Positions 13,258-26,669 are shown, counted from the stretch's first letter. The stretch is 64,000 nt of DNA from Prinia subflava (GCF_021018805.1 NC_086258.1:11615100-11679099), one strand, 5' to 3'. Notes: generated from the letters alone by a model not told the origin. Program-made: numbers and translations.

Positions 13258-13324
13258 GAAATGGGGAGCGTGGGGATAACTGGCACTTGAGAAAGATGAA
13301 TCATTTTACAGGTTTTTTTTGATA

Positions 13325-13330
13325 TTTATA
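13325..13330 (-). terminator. MRPL12: MRPL12 probable polyadenylation signal (TATAAA variant)
   Basis: No canonical AATAAA was found shortly after the MRPL12 stop at 13476. The minus strand reads TATAAA about 145 bases downstream, followed by an A-run. This is a known weaker variant, so the assignment is tentative. Confidence 0.4.
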
Positions 13331-13475
13331 AGGTAGAGTTCATGGTGATGGCAGGAAGTAGCAGCTCTGCCAAACCGTACAACATTCTTCGGGAGAGTAC
13401 TCCCACTGTGCCACTCGGAAAGGTCCGGAGCCCGGCTTGGGCAGCAGCTGTAGCACCAGTCTCTCCATGGTGAGA

Positions 13476-16400
13476 CTACTCCAGAACAACAGTCCCTCCT
13501 GCCGCCTCTAGCGCTGCTTTGATCTTCTCTGCTTCCTCCTTGGAGGCGTTTGCCTTGATCTCCTGCGGAAGGGACTCCACCAGCTTCTTTGCCTGCGAGA
13601 GGGACAAAGTACGAGGCTTGTAAACTGGCTTTCACTAACTGGATTATTGGATTTAGAGCCATGATCCTGACCTCTGCTTAAGCCAACCATGGAAACTCAC
13701 CGGGCAGCACAAACCCCGAGACTTACACTTGAACTACGGCACATCCCACCAGAAGGCAGCTAAACCTGGCTGCAAGCGATGACACATCTGCTGGCAAACC
13801 TTTCCCTGCGATTCACTGCTCTTCAATTCTTCCACCACGTGCACGGCGCTCCCAGGTGTGCACCCCAGCCTGCACAGGAGGGCTGCAGGCAGAGCCCCGT
13901 GCAGTGACCTGCGGAGGCTGCATCCGCCTGGCGCTGCGCTGGCTCTGCTCAGTGACAATGTTTTGGTTCACATACTTGTACCAGCAGGAGGGGAGGCCAG
14001 TGCAGGGTTTGGACACAGCTGCATTGGCTAAAACAGAGCTCCAGCACAGACTACTTGACAACACAGTATTTTGACATTTTAGGGACTTTTAAAGCAGAAC
14101 TACTGGTACTAAGCAGCACTGCAATACTCAAGGTATGCTGGAAAACTGTTGAGTTAATTTAAAGAATTTACTGCAGTGCTGCTATAGAGAAGGAAGTGAG
14201 CCCAGGGGGACAAGCCCCTGCTGCCCTTACATGCAGCAGCTCTCTGCCACAGCACTGTGGGGGTTTAGCCTGCACTGGACTGGCCACTGTGCTGGCAGAA
14301 AGCAGAAACCCTTTGGTTCCTGCTGGGTTCAATGCCTATGTATCTGTGGTGGCAGACAAGTGGTTTTTTTGCTGGGGTTAGAAGGCACAGATGTGTGGGC
14401 AGTACTCGGTGGGGCAGGAATGCCTTTGCTCACCAGGAGAGGAGCTGGACAGGAGCCTGTTCAGGCTCACTGCAATAAGGACAAGGAACACAACACAGGC
14501 TATTAATTTCTGAACCCTGTTCAATAACATGTGACTCCATTCTAAAGCAGCCCTGGTCAAGAGAAGCACCTGCTCCTGGTGTTCAGTGGGAAGAAGAGCA
14601 GAGCCCAAGCCAAGTGGGACCCATGTAGCAGCAGCCATGGGGCAGAGGCAGCATGCTCCAAATCCAGCTAGAGCACAGGGCTGGTGGTGACAGAGGACAA
14701 GCATCTGCTGGGCAGCTCCCCATGAGCTTCCTGAGGTGCAGGAGCCTCAGTCTGGTGTGTGCTCATCATGTACCTGTCTCATCATGCAGCTATTGCCACA
14801 GGACTGATGTCTGGGTCCCAACAGTGCCCAAGGTAATATGTGCTTCTCTCCATACTATCAGCAGCCCTACAGGCCATGAGCAGATCCCCCAGCAAACCTT
14901 ATAAATAACACCTTGACTGGATGGCAGGAAAATTTACAAAAAATGGGCTTTGGCTCCACTTTGAACACAATCCCTGCGGTAAAACCTCCACAACTGTTTG
15001 TGTTGTGTGTGTGTTTCACCCGAAGAGCTGGGCCTGGGTACATCACACTTGAGTTTACCTGCAGTAACTGGCATCTACGAACAGCTCCTCCAGCAGGTGC
15101 CACATGCAAAGCCAAGCTCATCTGGCAGCAGCTCTCCAGTCAATTATCTGCTGATTGTGTCCATTACACAGTTTGATATTTTCATGGTTGCTTGAGACCA
15201 ATAATAGATGAACAACTTCCAGAGGAACCATACTGACAGTCAGGTAATTATCCTCATGGGACAGCCAAACTTGTACCTGTGCCACTGACTTTCTCTGCTG
15301 GCTTTGCAACGCAGCAGTAAGAATGGCTTGGAAGATTATGTGCCAACACTTCTGCTCCCCTGGGCTACAACAGGAGCAGACACTGCAATGCTCAACACTG
15401 CAGCTGGAATACTGCAGGGTATTAGAAAGTGCTACTAATGATCCCAAGATATGAAAGCATCATCCTGTGGAGAAGCGCAGCCCATTACATGCTTTAGCAG
15501 TAGCAGCTTCATCACCCAACATGCTGAGCCCACATCCCAGATCAAGGGCCTGAGCTCAAATGCTGCTCAGGGCTGAGGCCCATCTCCTCCAAGGAAAGAA
15601 GCAGCACCACCTATAAAATGAAGGACCCTGAAAAGAGCTGGGAGCCTGGATTGCAAAATGTCTGAATCAGAGACTCGTTTAACTTCAGAAATACATTTGC
15701 TTTGGGAAAGGCAAGCCAAACCCAGCTGTAGCAAGGGATGCTGGCTACTTCTGAGCTCTGCAAGAAATTTCCCAGCAGCTCTCAGGTTTGGAGAAGCTGA
15801 GGCTGTCACAGACATCTCTGACTCCTTTCCTCTGAGCCTCCTCCTTCATTCCCCTGCTTCTGACAAGGGAAAATGCCAGAGAAGGGTGCAAACAAATCCA
15901 GTTCCCCACCTCTCTGCACTGAGAGGCACACAGATGCTTCTGAATGCACAAATCCAGGCTCCTTTGAACAGAGCCGAGGCTGCTGGACCTGGGCACAACA
16001 CACCAGAGCCCGGGGCAGCACCTCCTCACCTGCACGAGGTTCACTCCTGGCACGAAGTTCTTCACCTCCTTGATCAGCTTCACCTTGTCAGTGGCCTTCA
16101 GCTCCGTCAGCCGGACGGTGAAATGAGTTTTCTCTTTCTTGAGCGGGACCACCTCCTCCTCCTCCTGGAAGCAGCCGGAGCGCGGTGAAGCCCCGCGGCC
16201 GAGCCCACCGGCCGAGCCCGCCCCGCGCGTGCGGCCCCTCCGGCCCCGCTCCCGCCCCTCCCGGCGCGCCCGGTACCTGCGGAGCCGCCTGGGCGGGCAG
16301 GAGGGAGGCGGCGGCCGCCGCGGGCATCACCCCCACGTCCGGGATCTTGAGCGTCTCCTGCGGGAAGAGCAGCGGCACCAGCGGCCGGTCAGGCGGCGCA

Positions 16401-16725
16401 CGCGGCCGGGCCGGGATGAGCCGGGGCGCGGCGGGCGCGGCCGGGCCGCCCCCGCACCCACCTTGAGCAGCGCGTTCAGATCGGCCACCTCCAGCAGCGT
16501 CAGCCCCGCGATGTCCCGCACCAGCTGCCGCACCTTGGGCGAGTACTCCTTGGCGGCCGTGTCCAGCGGCGCCCCGGCCAGCGCCTCCGAGCGCCGCGCG
16601 GGGCCGGTGCCGAGCGCCCGCAGCCCGGCGGGGGCTGCGCGGGGCGCGGGGCGCGGCGGGCGCGGCGGCAGCGGCAGCAGCGGGAGCAGCGCCCGGCGGG
16701 CGGCGGGCAGCGCGGCGGGCAGCAT
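13476..16725 (-). CDS. MRPL12: Mitochondrial ribosomal protein bL12m
   Basis: This is the L7/L12 stalk protein of the mitochondrial large ribosomal subunit; it recruits translation factors and is reported to bind the mitochondrial RNA polymerase. Four coding exons: 16462-16725, 16277-16357, 16030-16164, 13476-13592. All have GT-AG borders and phase 0 joins, giving 198 residues, the human length. Residues 1 to about 45 are Arg/Ala/Pro-rich with no acids and form a mitochondrial presequence. [24 protein letters not shown] is the dimerisation region. [20 protein letters not shown] begins the C-terminal factor-binding domain, which ends GGTVVLE. It lies between HGS and SLC25A10 in the same order and strand as in human. 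Confidence 0.96.
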
Positions 16726-16870
16726 GGCGGCCCGAGGACACCGGACGGCCCGCCCCGCGCTCCCGGCGGGCCCCGCGCCGCCGCCGGTACCGACCGAGAG
16801 CCAATCGCGGCGGAGGGGGAGCGAACCAGCGCACGGCGGGAGATGTAGGCGAAACCGGGTCGACAGAACA
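16726..16870 (-). promoter_or_regulatory. MRPL12: MRPL12 CpG-island promoter
   Basis: The CpG island covers about 16180-16860 and falls off abruptly into AT-rich sequence at 16870. A CCAAT box in ATTGG orientation lies at about 16801-16806. The start codon at 16725 is in a good context (GCC before ATGC). Confidence 0.5.
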
Positions 16871-17370
16871 GCGAAATCCATCGCAATAAATCCACTACTG
16901 TTTATCACTTCGAAATAAGAGTGGAAAAAGCTTCATATCTGAAGGAACAGAAATTACTTCCTCTCCGGAATGTTTGGAAGGAGAATTGGTTATATTTCTA
17001 CACTGCACACCAAGGTTAATGGTTAAATGGAAGCATAAGGAATGCAAATTAAAACAAAAATAAATTCTGAAAGCCTTGTCATTTTACCTTTTTGATTTCC
17101 ACTAATTGCAGTAATACATTCTAATGCTCCATAAAGCTTAAGAATTTAGGACTATGCAGCTAAAGCATATAAACATTCTAGACACTGTAGGGAGGAAATT
17201 TATGTGGCCAAAGACCAATCTGAGCTGAAGCTGGCCAGCTCTGCGGGGTGAAGCACGAAGGGATCTGCACCCCGGAGCTGCAGGCACCCCTTGGTTCCAC
17301 CTGCCCCGTTCACGGCGGGTGCCCGGCGGGTGCCGTGCCACCTGCCCAGCACAGGACGCCGCGGTTGGTT
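16870..17370. other. Short AT-rich intergenic spacer MRPL12-HGS
   Basis: This spacer of about 500 bases lies between the MRPL12 promoter and the HGS polyadenylation site. The first 300 bases are unusually AT-rich for this locus. No gene or known repeat was recognised. Confidence 0.5.
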
Positions 17371-17377
17371 CCAACAC

Positions 17378-17383
17378 TTTATT
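17378..17383 (-). terminator. HGS: HGS polyadenylation signal AATAAA
   Basis: A canonical AATAAA on the minus strand lies about 480 bases after the HGS stop codon at 17860-17862. Confidence 0.75.
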
Positions 17384-17859
17384 GTCACCGATAGCGCTCG
17401 GTCCCCGCCCAGAGTGGCAGGGACGGGGACAGGCCCGGCCCAGCGAAGGCCCCGGGCCCGGGAGGGCGCTGCAGGGAGCGGGGCTCAGCAGGGATGGGGC
17501 AAAGCTGGCGCTGGGGACCGGGCAGGGCTGGAGGACTGTGCCCTTGGGGCCTGCACCACAAGCCCCGGGGCAATGACAGGGGCAGGCCGAGCTCCCGCCC
17601 GGCCCCAGGGGCTGCCAGCTGCCGAGGGTGGGTGGGTGGGTGAGCCGGGGGGCTGCTGCCCCAGGCTGCAGGGCATGGGGGGCTGCACCCCTGCCCCTTG
17701 GTCCCCAAAGCTGGCAGTAGGAGCCTACGGCCCCACCGCCCCTGGGACACGGGGCCGGGGGACAGGATGAGTAGTCGAAGTACAGAATGATTTCAGATGA
17801 AGAGTAGTGTTACACTGGACCCACGGGAGCCCCGAGATTCCTGTGCCCTGTGGCTGCAA

Positions 17860-20800
17860 TCAGTCAAACGAGATGAGCTGGGCCTCTCCGCTGCCCGGGG
17901 GCTGCTGCCCGGGGGCAGGTGCTGGTGGGGGCTGCTGCTGGGGGGGTCCCCCAGCTGGGGCCACCTGGAGGACAGGAAACAGATTTGTTAATGTGGGGCT
18001 TCGCTGGCATACACGCTGCACTGGGTCCTGACCTCCTGGGTTGGTGGCACTCACCTGTTGGTAGAGGGGCTGCTGCCCGGGCAGGTAGGACTGCTGGGCT
18101 GGCAAGCTGCTCAAAGCTGTGTCCTGGCCTGGCAGGGCAGACATGAGACCCTATGGGAACAAGGGGGTGGGTATCAGAGGGGCTGGGGTACATGCAGCAC
18201 CCACAGGGCAGTGACTGCCCCCAGCCTCCACCAGACCTCCCCCAGGATGGCTCCATGGGCTGGAGCCCACCCATGCCCAGGCAGGGAGCGCTCACCTGCA
18301 TGCTGTAGGGCTGGTAGCCCATGGAGACAGACTGGCTGCCCATGTAGCCCATGGTGCCCGACTGGGGTGCCTGGGAGATGGCTGGGATGCTCTGTGACTG
18401 TGAGGCTGCAGTCTATGGGGAGAGGCTGGTGAGAGGTGGCGCAGGCAGCAATGGCTCACATCTCCAGAAAAGGCCCTTGAGCCCAGAACTAGATCTATCT
18501 CCAGCCCACTTCCACAGCAAGAGCAGCAGATCTGGAACCAACCAGCCTGTCCTGCTCCTGCTCACAGATCTCACTGCTGAGTTTGGGTACATTGCCCAGC
18601 CCCCCAGAACCCCCCAGCCCCTGTCCCAGCTGGCTGCAGGCTGCACTGCCTCACTTGCCTGGTAGCCCTGTGTGGGTGTGGGCTGGTAGGATGAATATGC
18701 GGGGGTGGTGGTGGGCACCGCTGGCCCCTGCTGAGGCCCCTGCCCGCTGCTGGCACCCGCCTGGTACATGTAGGCATTCACCATGCTGGGATCTGTGTGT
18801 GGAGAGCAGAGGTTGGAGCAACCACCTTGGGCTCATGCCTACCCCCACAGGCTGAGCTGCCCAACGTACCAGTCCCAGTGACAGGCATGGCAGTGTACGG
18901 CCCAGTTCCCCCTTGCGCAGCCTGGTTCATGTACACGCTGTGCATGGGAGAGCCCTCCACGGAGCCAGCTGGGCTGAAGGTGCCAGGGAAGCTGGTGGGC
19001 CCAGAGGGCTGGTAGATTACCCCACTGGCTGCGGGCATGGCCTGGAGCTGGTGGGAGAAGGAAAGCTGGCTTAAAGCTGCAGTCCCTGGAACCTGGCAGG
19101 GGGAGCCTAGCCCAGCAGCTGTACCTGGGCGTAAGGCAGTGAGAACGCTGGCATCTGGGCTCTCATCTGGATGGTCTGCTTCTGCTGCTCCAGGCGCAGC
19201 TGCCTCTCCTTCTCCTGCTCCTGCAGTCGCTGGATGGCCAACTGACGCTGCATCTCCAGATACTCCTGTGGGAACAGGGCCGTGGTGGCTGGGAGCTATA
19301 CCACACAACCCCTCCTACCAGGGCACCCATCCCTGCCAGCCCTGCGCTGGGTCACAGCGCAGGCAGGCCTGGAATACCCTGGACATGCTTCCCTGCCTCA
19401 CCTGCTTCTTCTGCCTCATGATCTCCAGCTTCTGTGCCAGCTGGATCTGGCGCTGCCGCTCTGCCTCCTCTGCTGCGCGGCGCAGCTTCTCCTGGTGCTC
19501 CTCCCGCAGCGCGTTCAGAGCCCCACGCGCATCCCGGATCTGGGCCAGTTTGTCCTGCAGGCCTTCATAGTACACTGGGGAGGGAAGGGACGGCCTCAGG
19601 AACATGGGGACAGAGCACCTGGACTGCCCCTGCACTCCACACTAGATTCTCTCCAGTGTCACGGGAATGCTGAACCCTGACACCGTGGAAGGCCTGGCTG
19701 TCGCCCGCCCCTGCCCAGGGCCAGCAGCTCCCCCAGCTCCCACGCACGCCTGCGCTCGTCCAGCTGGTTGAGCAGCTCCAGCAGCTGCGGGTGCATGTTG
19801 TTGATGGACTGGAAGAGGGACAACACGGCAGAGTCGTTGGTGATGCTGCGGCCTCGCATGTGGTTGCTCTTCATGCGGTTGACGAACGTGGTGACCGCGT
19901 TCTGCAGCGCCTTCAGGAACTGCTCGTGGTTCTCCTCGGACTCACCGTTTTGGTACTGCTGCTGGAAGGAAGGATGGGGCAGCCAGTCAGCTGTGACCTC
20001 CCAGTGCCTAAGGCCAGCAGCCAGCCTGCAGAGCCCAAGAGTCAGGCATTTCTTGCCCCTCAGTAGGTGCCAGACCCAGGCCCCCTCTTACCTCAACCAC
20101 CCCAAGAGGGGCAGGGTGGGCTTCCCCAGGCTGCACAGCTGGCTCTGTCAGGGACAGGGGTGCTGACGGTGTGGGGCTCTTGCGAACCTCCTCCTGTTTC
20201 TTCTCCCAGTAGTTGCGGTTCAGGTACCGGGCCAGCTGCCAGGAAGAGAGGGAAGATGAGCATCACTGCCCTGCAGGAGCAAGCCTGTGCTGCAGACTAG
20301 CAGGGCCAGGATCCTTACCTCTGGGTCAATGTCCTCAGCCAAGGGAGCAGAGGAATTCTGGAAAGAGACAAATGGAGAAATGCAGTTCAGCAAAACCAGA
20401 GATCCCCAGGTCTCACACAGATGTTCAGCTCGGACCTGGCCATGTATGACCACCAGTGCTGAGCACCAGTGAGAGCCTCAAAGGGGACACAAGCTGGGAG
20501 GCAGTGGAGGCACCTAAGTCCTGGCTGAGAAAACACCTTCTTGCTCAAAACACAGTGAACGAGCAAGGGGTTGAATGGGGCAAATATATTCCCTCAGTAC
20601 AGGATTAAACTGGACACGATCAGGGCAGACCTGGGCTCAGGAAGTGGCCTGTCTCCAGCCACTTCAGGTGCAGGAGCTGCCACGGACGTACCACGGGCGG
20701 GGAGTACAGCGTGCTGGCTGGGGGAGCCGAGGACGTCACCGGAGTGGGCTCAGCCTTAGGGTACATGGAGTAGGTTGTTTTCTGCCTCTGCAAAAGAGAA

Positions 20801-23800
20801 AATTGCCCTCTCAGAGAGAGTCTAGGCTTCTCCAAACCAACCACAACACAGCCTGCAGCAACAACCCCTCCCAGATCCCAGCAGCAAACAAACCATTCTC
20901 TCCTTCTCCTCAGCCTCGGACTGAGACAAGGCAATAGCCAGCTGGAGCTCCTCTTCCTCTTGCAGAGCTGTCTCATCACGCTTTGGAGGCAGCTGGAAGT
21001 GCAAAGATGAGGAGGTGGTCAGTAATGGGATCAACAAACAGGTCAGGATCACCAGATCACCTATGGGGCAGCCGCTCACCTGGGACTGCTGTGAGAGGGG
21101 GCTGGTCAGGTACTCAGGGGGCAGTTCAGAGGTGGCAGCAGCTTTACCCTCAGTTTTCCTGTAGTGACAAGTGATAGTATGGACTGAATGCTCCCTTCTC
21201 TGCACCAGAGCCCAGCTCTGCACAATGTTCCGGCGACAAACCCCATTCCCAGGAAGGAAGAGGGTCCAGCCCAGCCTGTACAGTCTGGAAAGCCCTCGTT
21301 GTGCTCTGCAGGGAGCTAGTTCCACACCATGCTTCCCCCCTCAAAGTCCCAGCTGCCACAGGCAAAGAAACCCACCACGAAGGGTACTGACTTGTTGAGA
21401 TGCTCATAGCAGGGCTCACAGACTCTCACTTCCTTCTCAATCCCAAACTTGGGAATGGTGGAATACTTGGAGGAGCATTTTCCACAGAAGATCTGCCCGC
21501 AGGCCCGGCAGTGGTGCTGTCAAGGACAGGAGACATGAGTGTGGTGGCAAGACGTTCCTTCTCCTTTAGCTAACATCAATCAGACACTCCTGTCATTTCC
21601 CCAAGAAACACGGTCTGTCCCCAACACACTTCCACACAGCAACCCCTGCAGGGAGTTCTGCAAGTCCCAAGGGCTGTGCGGAGCAAGGAACCCAGAGGGG
21701 CAGGAGCAGCACCCACCTTCCGCGTCACAACGCCGAACTGCACTCGGCACCTGTGACACTCCTCTGCATCCACCCAGTCTGGAGCCTGTAGGGGTCAAGG
21801 GAAATTGCATAAGGAGGGAGGAGTGCATTGGCACTGTGCCTTTCAGGAGTTCTGACGGCTAACAGGGCTCTCATGTTTCATGGGGGAGACTGGAGCCATT
21901 TGCAGCTCAATAGGAAATATTAATCCCCACAAGTTATCTCCTCTCTTGTTCCTCAGAGACTGTGCTGCTTTCCCAGTCAGTACAAGATTTGCCAGGGAAG
22001 TTCTGCACAGCAATCACTTCAGCAATGCCCTGCTGCCACATCCAGCCTGCCAAGCTCCTGCAAGGCCAGTGAGCAGGAGGAATGATGGGTCTGACTCCCT
22101 CTCCTGGTCAGTTCTCCCAGCATGGTCCCCAATCCTTGCAAACACAGGAATTCAAGACCTGCAGGTTTGGCAGGAAGGGGATGGGTTTGTCCCACAGTGC
22201 CAGCTGCTCCCCCCACCGCAGAGCTCACCCTCTCTGCAGCGAACATGGCGTCGCTCTCCTTGAACTCCGGGAAGACATGACCTGCAGGAGAAGAAATGTA
22301 GCCCCCTTGTGAGAGGAATGCTCTGGCACAGGGAGGCCTTGTGCCTGCAGGCTCATGGTGTCAGCTCAGCACCACCTCTTATCTTGACCAGTACGTTCCT
22401 CTGACACACCAGAACCAGGCTCCCCTCAGCCAATGGTCTGAGGACAATCCCCGATTGTTTCCCTTACACACCCACAAAAGACATCACAGGCCTCTGGATA
22501 AGGCTTATTACTTCTCAGTACTTTGAACTGAGGAGGATAAAAAGCTCACTGGATGGGCAGGCAGGGCTGTGAGTTTCAGCTCTTGAAGGGCCAGAGTTTG
22601 GTAACACCAGCTCAGGATGGGGGACTGACCCTCCACGCTTGTGCCACTGCCTGCAGAGTTTCTGGTGCACAGAAGGAAGAGAGGCATCAGCGTGTCCCTG
22701 CCCTTGAAGCGGACACTGCTGTCCTGGGACAGAGGGGAAAATGTCACACCAACACTGTGTCAGCAAGAGGGAGCATGGATCCATCCTGGGAGCAGGAACA
22801 AATGCCTGTGAGGAAGGAACTGCTCCAGAGCAAATTCCTCACAGAGGATGTGACTTGCTGCCAGTCTCCCCAAGAACAGTTACAGCTCCTGCTTTTCAGG
22901 TCTCTCTGCCACCCCTGAGCTGGCTGGATTGGAGGCTCAGAGCAAGGCTGCCCTGGTCCTGAGACCACTGGGCTGTCCCATGTCTGCAGCAGGATTTAGT
23001 CATCCTGAAGGGTTCATTGGGTATTGGGAACAAAGGAAGAGCTCAGTGCTGCAAGTCCAGACTTTGGTCACACCAGGCAAGAAAGTGCCAAGGCTCCTGC
23101 AGAGCAGAGATGCTTCACCAGGTGTCCCCTCACCTGTGGCCACAGTCCTCACCTTCAACTTTCATTATCTGATAGGTGTCCTGCACCACCTTGTACTTGG
23201 GCTCGTTGCGGAAGGCGTGAGCCCAGGCCTGGATGAGGTATAGGATCTTACTGCGGACACTTGTCTCCACTTGCCTCTGCACAGGAAGGGAGGAGAAAAA
23301 AACATCTCAGAAAATGTCCCTGAAACCCAAAGGATCAACAACCTCCTGCTGAACCCCCCTGATGAGAAGCCAGAAATACCACTCAGGAAAGAGAGACTTT
23401 AGAGTACTCAGGAGAGGTAAGAGGTGTCAGAAACCTGCAGTAAGGACAATGCACAGCATGGACAACAGACTTCTTCAGCTGCCCCCCTGTCCCTTCCAGT
23501 ACAAACTAAATGTCCTTCAGAGAAGCATAGACCAACTGAACAGAGCTGTGGCCTTGATGCTTAGAGCAAATGCCCAGCAGCTCTGTCCACCCCCTGACCA
23601 GAGCATCCATCCCACACTCAGAACACGGTGGGAGCCCCAGCGCATCCTGCCTGCCCACGGACAGTGGTGGGAGTGCCTGCAGGGCGTCAGCACCTCCACT
23701 CCAGGAGCACTCCAAGCCATCTCAGGACATGACACAGCGAGGACAGCTGGGACAGCTGCCCTTTGGAGGCAGGGGCAACTGCATCACACTTCAAGGAACT

Positions 23801-26536
23801 GGAGAAAAGTTGGCAAGCCTGTTCTGACCTCAGCCAGCCTCAGAGTCGCTGCGTCATCAGCTGCCCAAGTGATCATATCCACATGACTGGCTGTTCCAGA
23901 AATCCCCAGGAAGCACAGGAGCACTGTCAAGCTCTGATTTTAGCCAAGACCTCGGCCCACACAGCATCACTTACTGACAATTCTTGGAGCTCCAGCTGCT
24001 AGAACAATTGGCAAAATCCTGCATTCCATTCATGTCACTGCCCTGAACCTCACCAGAACTTGGACTGTTTTACAGCATCGGGTGTTCACAAGCAGCAAAG
24101 TTCCAAGTGTGGGAGGAAAATGGGGCAGTTGTGAAACTCCTGAGGCAGGCAAGGACTGAGAGAACCACCCACAAAGTCCCTGGATATGATTCAATCTCCT
24201 CAGCCCTTGGAGCAGCTGTACTACCACACCTGGCTGTTCCTGCCTCAGGAGAAGATCCTGCACGGAGACTGCGTCAGCCCTAACAGGAAGGTGACAGGAG
24301 AGACAGCCTGCTCGGTGTGCAAGGTGACAAGGTGACAGGACTCACACAGCTTGTCCTCCAAGGATCTGGGCCACCTGTTTATGTCTTTCTGGTGTCTTTC
24401 TGGTGGAAGACAGAAGCTGTAGGGAAGGGACAGTATGATGCTAATAAGCTCTTGTCAGGGCACTGCTGTTCTGAGTTGGGAGCTGGAAACAGGAATTCTC
24501 ATTTCCACTTCACTAACAGAATTCCCCAGTCTAAGGACACATGAAACTCCAGCAGGCATCAACAACACCTTGTCAGTGCCAGCAGCCATGGTCACATCCT
24601 GCAGAGCTCCTGAACAACTCGACATGCCAGTGAAATGGCTGTGACGCAGAGGCAGCTCCAGCTGTTTTTTCCTTTGTTGCTTTACCTGCCTATGTATCTC
24701 ACATTATTCTGTGAGAGGGAATTCACCTTGCCACTGCCCAGGTCCTTGGTACAGGTGCCCGGCCATCATCTGTTTTCCTTTGCTGTCCCAACCCAAGTGT
24801 TGCATCCAGGAGCATTTCCCATGGAATGGCCCAGGCCTCCACAGCACATTCCTGCCATTTCACAGTACAGACAAACCTCTGCTGCCGCCACATCTCCTCT
24901 CCCCAGAAACCCTCCTTCACTGCCTAGAGACTTTCACACCACATGACAGTTTGATCTTTTCTGAAGTGCACTTCCAGTTTCCATTTTACTCCTTACCCAA
25001 AGAGGACACAAACATTTCTTCCTGCTGCTGCTTTTCCATAGCAAAATAAAAAAAAATAAAAAGACAGTAAAATAAGTCTCTTTACCTTGAGTATTTCCTT
25101 CAGCTCCTCCATGGTCTGTTTATTGGCCACCTCGTCATGGACTGTTTGGCCACAGTTTTTAACCACTGACTCCATGACCTGCAAGGGCCAAGACAACATC
25201 AGCCCACAGCCTCCTGCCTCTACTGCAACTTGTGGGGGTCCCAGCACACATTACAGGCTGAACACGGGGCACTACTTAAGCAATGAGGTGTGTTGGGGCT
25301 GTGTCAATCCTCTCCCTGCACTGGGAGCCAGCTGTCCTTCACCTCCTCCCACCTCTGGGGGCCTTCTGCTCTGTGGAAATCAACCCTGGGGAGAGCAGCC
25401 CAGGTCTCAGCTTTGCCTGATCCAAAGCCAAGATGGAACTAAAGCACGAAGGCCCTGGCCTGACCACCCCAAAACCTCTGCTCCCGAGTCAGGGAGGCTG
25501 GCTCCACGCCGTGCTGCAGGGAGCTGTGCAGCCTGAAGGCAGTGGTAAGAAGCCCCCACTGTGCTCCCAGCCAGGTGCCGTTACCTCCAGCGCGTACAGG
25601 GCCACGTGGGGATTCTTGTCATTCACTTTCTTCTTGATGGCGTTGACGGCGTATTTCGCTCTGGGTAGGGAAGAGGGGAGATGTTCTCAGGGGATCAAGG
25701 ATGTGAGAGGAGATCCCACCTGCTGCTGACAACCCACCAATCCCCACCCTGACACAAGGGGCACCGTTAGCTCAGGGGTACACGACTCACTGAGTGAAAC
25801 TGGGAAGGAATAAATGCATTCAAGCTTGAGTTTCCCTAAGGATTTCAGGCCAGGGGTAACCTGCAGCTCCCAGGGTCTGGGCAGCATGCCAGCACATCAG
25901 GGTGTGCTGTACAACCCCTCTGATGCCCTCACGGAAGGGTATAAATGAGACGTGTGTCACCACGGGCTGGCAGGTCCGAGACCCTCGAAGGGTCTCCTTC
26001 CTGGTGCAGACAGGGGAGCCGTGCACACGGCGTGTCCAAAGGCCCAGGAGCACTTACTGGGTGTCTCCCTGACGGATCATGTCGCAGATCTGCAGGATGG
26101 ATTCCCAGTCTGTCTCCAGCAGGAGCTGGCTTGTGGCCTTATCTGCAATGAACGAACCCACCAGGCCGCCGTGAGCCCCGCTGCCGCCGCGGCTCCGCTC
26201 CGCCACCGCCGCGTCCCCGGGAGCGCTCCGGGCGCGGCGCCGCCCCGAGGCTCGGGGAGAAACCCCCGATTTCACCCGGAACGCAGCAACCCTCCCGCTT
26301 CAGACACCGCCGGGCGCTCGGTAACCTCGGCCCGCTCCTCGCGGGCGGCACCGCGCTGCGGCCCCGGAGCCCGACCCGGCCCAAGCAGTGCCGTGCTCTG
26401 GGCCCGCCTGCTGCCGGGGCCGAGCGCTGCGGACCCCGACCCGGCCGAGCGGCGCGCCCCGCCCCGGTTCCCGTCCCGCCGAGGGAGCCGCGCCGGTACC
26501 GAGGAGCCGCTCGAAGGTGCCGCCGCCGCGCCCCAT
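17860..26536 (-). CDS. HGS: HGF-regulated tyrosine kinase substrate (Hrs), ESCRT-0
   Basis: This is the ESCRT-0 subunit that binds ubiquitinated cargo on PI3P-rich early endosomes and recruits TSG101 and clathrin. Twenty-one exons: 26500-26536, 26058-26142, 25585-25660, 25086-25178, 23153-23276, 22229-22281, 21717-21785, 21392-21516, 21080-21158, 20894-20992, 20692-20787, 20319-20357, 20092-20235, 19748-19961, 19402-19574, 19125-19265, 18870-19047, 18659-18792, 18296-18412, 18055-18150, 17860-17964. They give 758 residues (human 777). The VHS domain covers 1 to about 150. FYVE spans about 160-220 with TRKHHCRACG and paired cysteines. A UIM (EEEELQLAIALSQSEAEE) lies at about 258-277. PSAP at 348-351 binds TSG101, a coiled coil runs from about 440 to 545, then a P/Q/Y-rich tail ends in the clathrin box LISFD. 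Exon 18 uses a GC donor. About 20 residues seen in human after the PSAP exon are absent. Confidence 0.97.
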
Positions 26537-26669
26537 GGTGTCCGCCCGCCGCCGGCCGCCGGCCCGGCCCGATCGCTCCGGCCCGGTCTGGCCCCCGCCC
26601 CGCCCCGCCGCGGCCCTTCCGCTTCCGGCTTCCGCCGGGGCGGGGCCGCTTCCGCGGGGCGGCTCCGCC
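26537..26669. promoter_or_regulatory. HGS/ARL16 bidirectional promoter
   Basis: Only 133 bases separate the HGS start codon (26536, minus) from the ARL16 start codon (26670, plus). The interval has GC boxes (CCCCGCCCCGCC near 26594, GGGGCGGGG near 26637) and three closely spaced CTTCCG cores (about 26617-26636), which are ETS/GABP-like. No TATA box is visible. Shared housekeeping expression of the two genes is the likely outcome. Confidence 0.75.

Noticed and set aside
25760..25790. tRNA-like phrase (TTAGCTCAGGGG)
   Set aside because: No complete cloverleaf, anticodon stem or T-loop consensus follows; chance resemblance to a B/A-box fragment inside an HGS intron.
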